Of a DNA stretch of 64,000 nt, positions 59,846-64,000 are shown piece by piece (position 1 is the first letter of the stretch; each line of letters begins with the position of its first letter). The notes under the pieces were generated by a model that was given only the letters and a program-made list of their open reading frames with translations, was not told where the DNA came from and made no database searches. The position numbers and the translations under genes are program-made. This DNA comes from Pithys albifrons albifrons (Eukaryota; Chordata; Aves; Passeriformes; Thamnophilidae): NCBI RefSeq assembly GCF_047495875.1, contig NC_092461.1, forward strand, positions 96,230,431 to 96,294,430. Reading direction: 5' to 3'.

Positions 59846-60567
59846 TGGATATGGGAGGAAGAGAAATCAACAAGGTAGTGATCTGTAAGAGTGGAAACAT
59901 CTGAAAAAAAGTGATAACTTGGAATAAAAAAATGGATAAGCCATGATTCCCAATGCTGATGGAATCCAAAAGCTCATGACAATGTGCAAGCAAAATTAAA
60001 TTAATAGCATCTAAAGAAAAAGACCAGAAGAAAAGACTAAGAATAATGGTATCCTGGGTATTTAGAAAATCAGGGATGAAAGCACCAATTCATATTTCTA
60101 GTGATTATTCAAAAATGTAGGAGGAGAAACAAGAGATGTCAAATATTCTGATAAAATGATGGATGTCTGGGAGAAGAAGGATTTCAGTGCTGATGAAATA
60201 AATCAACAGAAAGGCTCCAGCTCATGAGCTGAAACACAGACTAGAATATCTAGCCAGAAATAAATGTTAGAATGGTGCATAAAGGCAATTTTAGATGGGG
60301 TGGATGGAGTGGAAAATGAAGCACTATAATCTGAGTACAAACAGAAAAAAGAAAGTAATTTATTTAATCCATCCATTTAGAAATGGAAGGAAAACTCGTT
60401 GTTTGTGGAAAAAAAGAGGTTGAGTAGTCAAATGTGAGACAGGAGAAATGTCTTGAAATTATTGACTGTGGATGCCTTTCTCTTTATAAAATTAGTTGCC
60501 TCTGCTTATATGAAGTCATTTAGTCATAGTCTGAAGTTTTAACCAACTTCCTACATTTTTAACACAT
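59846..60567. other. Single-copy sequence, no gene seen
   Basis: A-rich on the plus strand. No frame or repeat recognised. Confidence 0.55.
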
Positions 60568-61012
60568 TGCAATGGTTTTAGTTGGGCCAGACTCTGGTTT
60601 CTCACAGTAGGCCCTTCAGTGCTGTGTTTCTGTACTGGTAGATATAGAAGAGGACACAGGCTAAGTCAGCTGACTAACTAAGAAGCTATTTCATACTATA
60701 TGATGTCAACCCAGATATAAGAAAGAGGGGAGAAGGTACTTCCTCTGTCTTGTGGTGGCCGCCCTTGGAACAGTCGTTGCTGGGAGACATCCCTTATTGA
60801 TGCTTTGTGGGAAAGTAGAAATTTGTTGTTAAATTTTACTTTTGTGTGTGTATTACTTTTCATTGTTTCTCTTTTTCTGTGTAAATATAACCTGTCTTGC
60901 TATAAATTGTAGTTTGTAGGGTTTTTTTCCCCTTTCCTCTTCCCTCTAGGAAGGGAGGGAGCTGCATCGATTGGGTGGACACTTGACATTTAGACAAGGT
61001 GAAACCACCTCA
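60568..61012 (+). mobile_element. Solo LTR, ERVL-type, related to 10907-11470
   Basis: Starts TGCAATGGTTTTAGTTGGG and ends AAACCACCTCA. The flanks CACAT (60563-60567) and TACAT (61013-61017) form a 5-bp TSD with one change. TGATGTCA (60701-60708) is followed closely by GATATAAG (60714-60721), the probable core promoter. The 3' part shares the CCCCTTTCCTCTTCC then GGAAGGGAGGGAG layout with the LTR at 10907. Confidence 0.8.
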
Positions 61013-61017
61013 TACAT

Positions 61018-64000
61018 TATTATCAATATTACATAGGAATATAGTGCAACCATAGTGCATTCCAGAATTTTAAAATCAAGTAGTAATGGTAATATATATT
61101 GTAGTTTATTTTCAGTCAATTTCATACTTTTTTCTCTTTAACTTGAGTATTCCTAGAGGCTTCTTTTAGACTAGAATGACAATATTGTATACAACTTCTT
61201 GATCATCCTAGCAAGGTGCTGTTTGATTTAGTTGAATTAATCAGTTCTCAACTTTCCCTCAAAGAAGTAAAAATGTCTTGTTTGATCTACAGATAATTGA
61301 CTTGTGGTTTTCTTACACATTATCTTTCAAGTGTGATTATTTAACAAAGCTTCAGAAAGTATATAATAGTAGTAAAGATTTTAAAGGCAAAAATTGCAAG
61401 AATAGCTACCAAATACTTCCATAATAAATGTGTAGCATTCTACAGAGAATGTGTAATGAAGTTATTTCATGGTTGTTTTACTCACCCCCTTGAGAAAAGC
61501 ACAAGATGGGGTGTAAGTGGTCTCATGGGATGAAAGTGGACACACAAGCTTGGCACTTGAGATCCCACAATTGCCAACAACTCTCCAAGGGCCAGTTACA
61601 GAAATGCAGACACAAGACTGAGAACCACCCATTTGAAATTCACCTTAGGCAGAAGAAAGTAATTGAAACAAACAAATACAAACAAACAAACAAAACACAG
61701 ACACACAAAAACCCCACCCAAACAAACAAGCAAAAACCAGAGGAAGAAGACACCATCATTATAAACATCATAGTGCTCCCAACAAAGAGCTCCAGATACT
61801 GTCCACTCAGAATAGCAAACTCTACCACTAATACTAGTGTGAAATCACTCATTTCAAGATATAGATGATAAAAGTGCTAGAAACTAGAAAGTGACTTACA
61901 ATTGTAATTGTATTATTGCTATCCTTGTGACTATTTCTGAATGTAAGTACTTTACCTGGATTATTATACTTCCTTTTTTTTCCCTGTAATAATTCTATCT
62001 TGATTATTAAGACTTTGCTAATAGGAAATTGTTGGTCTTAACTATATATCTATAAACTGTGCCTTCTTTTGGCTCTGAAACACTATTTTGAATGCACAAC
62101 AATACCTTTGCATTGAAGTATTTAAATTTCATACGGGAAAAAATCTCTGATATTCAATATACTTACTGAAGGCCTATAAAATCCTATAATATTCTGACTG
62201 GAATATCGGCAGTGATGACATTGTTTGCATTAAAATTATAGGATTAAACAAAGTATGTAAAGTTTTAATTCATCTATCTTATACATAAAAGAAGCTGCCA
62301 GGAGAATCTGAAGTGTTGAGGTTTGCACTTGCGGTTACTCGCATTTTTCCTGTGGTTTTTTTGTTGGGTTTTTTTTTCCCCCTTACAACAAGGTGCAGCT
62401 CTAGATTATTATATGCTATTGAGATCGTCATCTACATGCCTGTTCCAATGGAGTTTCTGGCTATGTTTTATTTCTCATGTGGCTGTCAAAACAACTTCTG
62501 TAATACATTCGAAATACAGAAGCAAAAACTAGCAAAATTCTGAACAAAGGTATGGTTAATTAATATTTCCCTCTACTGTAGCTACACTTCCTTTTATCCC
62601 AATTTTCAAATTATCAGGCTCACATATTCAATACATATCCCTTATCATGTATTTTCAGTGCTATGCTTCTTATGGTCAAGAGCTTCTGTAAACAACTTCA
62701 AATATTTTTATGAAACACCACTGTACTAATAGTATTTTTCAGTTTTCATCTTTTAGATAATTAGGATGTTAGTCAATCTGTTTAACACCTTTGTGAAACG
62801 TGTTCTAAGCTAAATCAAACAGCATAACTGAATTTTCCAGAGAAGGATAGAGAAATGGTGTGAAATAATATTTGCATTCCAAAGTTTCTTGATCTTGCCA
62901 GATGAATAGCATCCCACACAGAAAAAAGAAAAGAAGCACAACAGTTTTACAATTTGCCATGAAAGTTATTTTTTTCCAGTGCAAAACAAGGTCAAAGAAG
63001 GGGGGGAAAAAAAAGAAAAAAATAGCAGCAGAAATGCGGAATTCTGTTAATATCAGTATATAGACACACACAGAAAAGGGAGGGGATAAATTGAGGTCAA
63101 TCCCATTGAAAATGTAGCATTTCTTAGTGTATGACCATTGCTTTCAGATAAGAAATTTTGGATGCTTTTCAAATTCTTCAGAATTTAAAAACAGAAAAAT
63201 GGAATAAGCAATCCATTTTTACTTTGTTTTTTTTATTATATCAGTAGGATATGAATTAGCATAAATCTTTAATAAGCAAGCTACTGGACTAAAAGTTATA
63301 GGTGGTAGTACAGGGACTTGCTAGACCAGGGAGAGAATGAGCAATGTGTTATGTCTGGGAAACAGTATGGGATTAGTCTCTAGTGGCACACTCTCATTTT
63401 TCTTCACCATTTAGGAGCCAGGGCAGCACATCTTGCATCCTGAACCTGTATACATTTTGCATCCTGAACCTGTAGGTATTAGAGTGCATTTCTACATATG
63501 CATAAATTTTCATGTATATGGGTTATTCCAGGATAAAAGTTCCTCTTCCTCCAAGACAGCTCCAAGTAGAACTTTCATCCAAGGACTGAATCTTCATGGG
63601 TATTTAATATAGCAGGTCAACACATCCTCCTCAGCTGGACAAATAAAAGATTAAAAAAAAAAACCCTCACAGAACTGCAAACAATATTCAAGAATCCTTC
63701 TTAAGGAAAATGTGCATTCCCTTGGGGTCTTCTTCTGCCTCCTATATTTAAATGTCTGGAACAATTTATAAATATTGTTTCTTCAGAAAAAAATTAAAAG
63801 AAAAAAAGGTCATTCACAGTGATTAATGTTAGCCACACAAAACAAGAGCAGTCAGCTTGCCATTTTACATAACACAAAATTCTATCTCACAAAGGCACCA
63901 CAGCTGTTGTGTAGGTTAGTTAAGGCTGATTTAAATATGCAGTTAAGCAGTAATCTCTAATTCCTCTCAAATATTTAGATTTAATCCCTGCTTACATATG
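61018..64000. other. AT-rich single-copy sequence with small repeats
   Basis: An (AAAC)n-type low-complexity tract lies at 61666-61737 and gives rise to a spurious frame. A 24-bp tandem duplication lies at 63433-63474 (TTGCATCCTGAACCTGTA twice). No gene recognised. Confidence 0.6.
61666..61737. repeat. (AAAC)n-type simple repeat
   Basis: AAAC units with interruptions by ACAC and ACCCC. Confidence 0.85.

Noticed and set aside
61506..61868. 120-codon plus frame
   Set aside because: It spans the (AAAC)n tract, and its Lys/Thr/Asn-rich middle is repeat-derived.

Overview
This window looks like bird nuclear DNA from a gene-poor, AT-rich stretch (gene desert or very large intron). The bird call rests on many CR1 LINE fragments ending in the bird-type ATTCTGTG octamer, and on LTRs matching the common avian ERVL pattern. 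I found no convincing host protein-coding exon, tRNA, rRNA or CRISPR array. The longest open frames lie in simple repeats, LTRs or CR1 remnants.

LTR elements. There are about fifteen LTR copies from at least five families, all without a recognisable gag, pol or env region. Target-site duplications (TSDs) can be read directly for many. Three ERV1-like LTRs (3123, 5634, 47556) are all on the minus strand and share ATTGG/TATA spacing; the first two have perfect 4-bp TSDs. Two LTRs of an ERVK-like family (16856-17449 and 25099-25709) have perfect 6-bp TSDs, and the second sits inside an older LTR (24722-26105) that has its own perfect 5-bp TSD. ERVL-type LTRs lie at 10907, 34761, 39117, 39547, 43398, 44531, 58780 and 60568. 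A separate LTR-like element at 30803-31885 carries a G-rich minisatellite and splits an older CR1.

CR1 LINEs. Fragments in both orientations occur at 8045, 13565, 18078-19360, 23890, 26401, 28940-33095, 42565, 55368 and 59728. One (13565-14630) joins the end of ORF1 (SGNH-hydrolase block) directly to the 3' part of ORF2. Another (55368-56110) keeps a 181-codon open stretch of ORF2 but has lost its 3' end.

Satellite. 49293-50608 is an array built from three pentamers with three 7-bp slips. I could parse it completely with no other substitution, and it changes from TCAAA-bearing to TCGAA-bearing units along its length.

The remaining sequence is AT-rich and single-copy as far as I can see. The stretch 11471-13560 is more GC-rich and contains unrecognised protein-like segments, which may be a decayed pseudogene.
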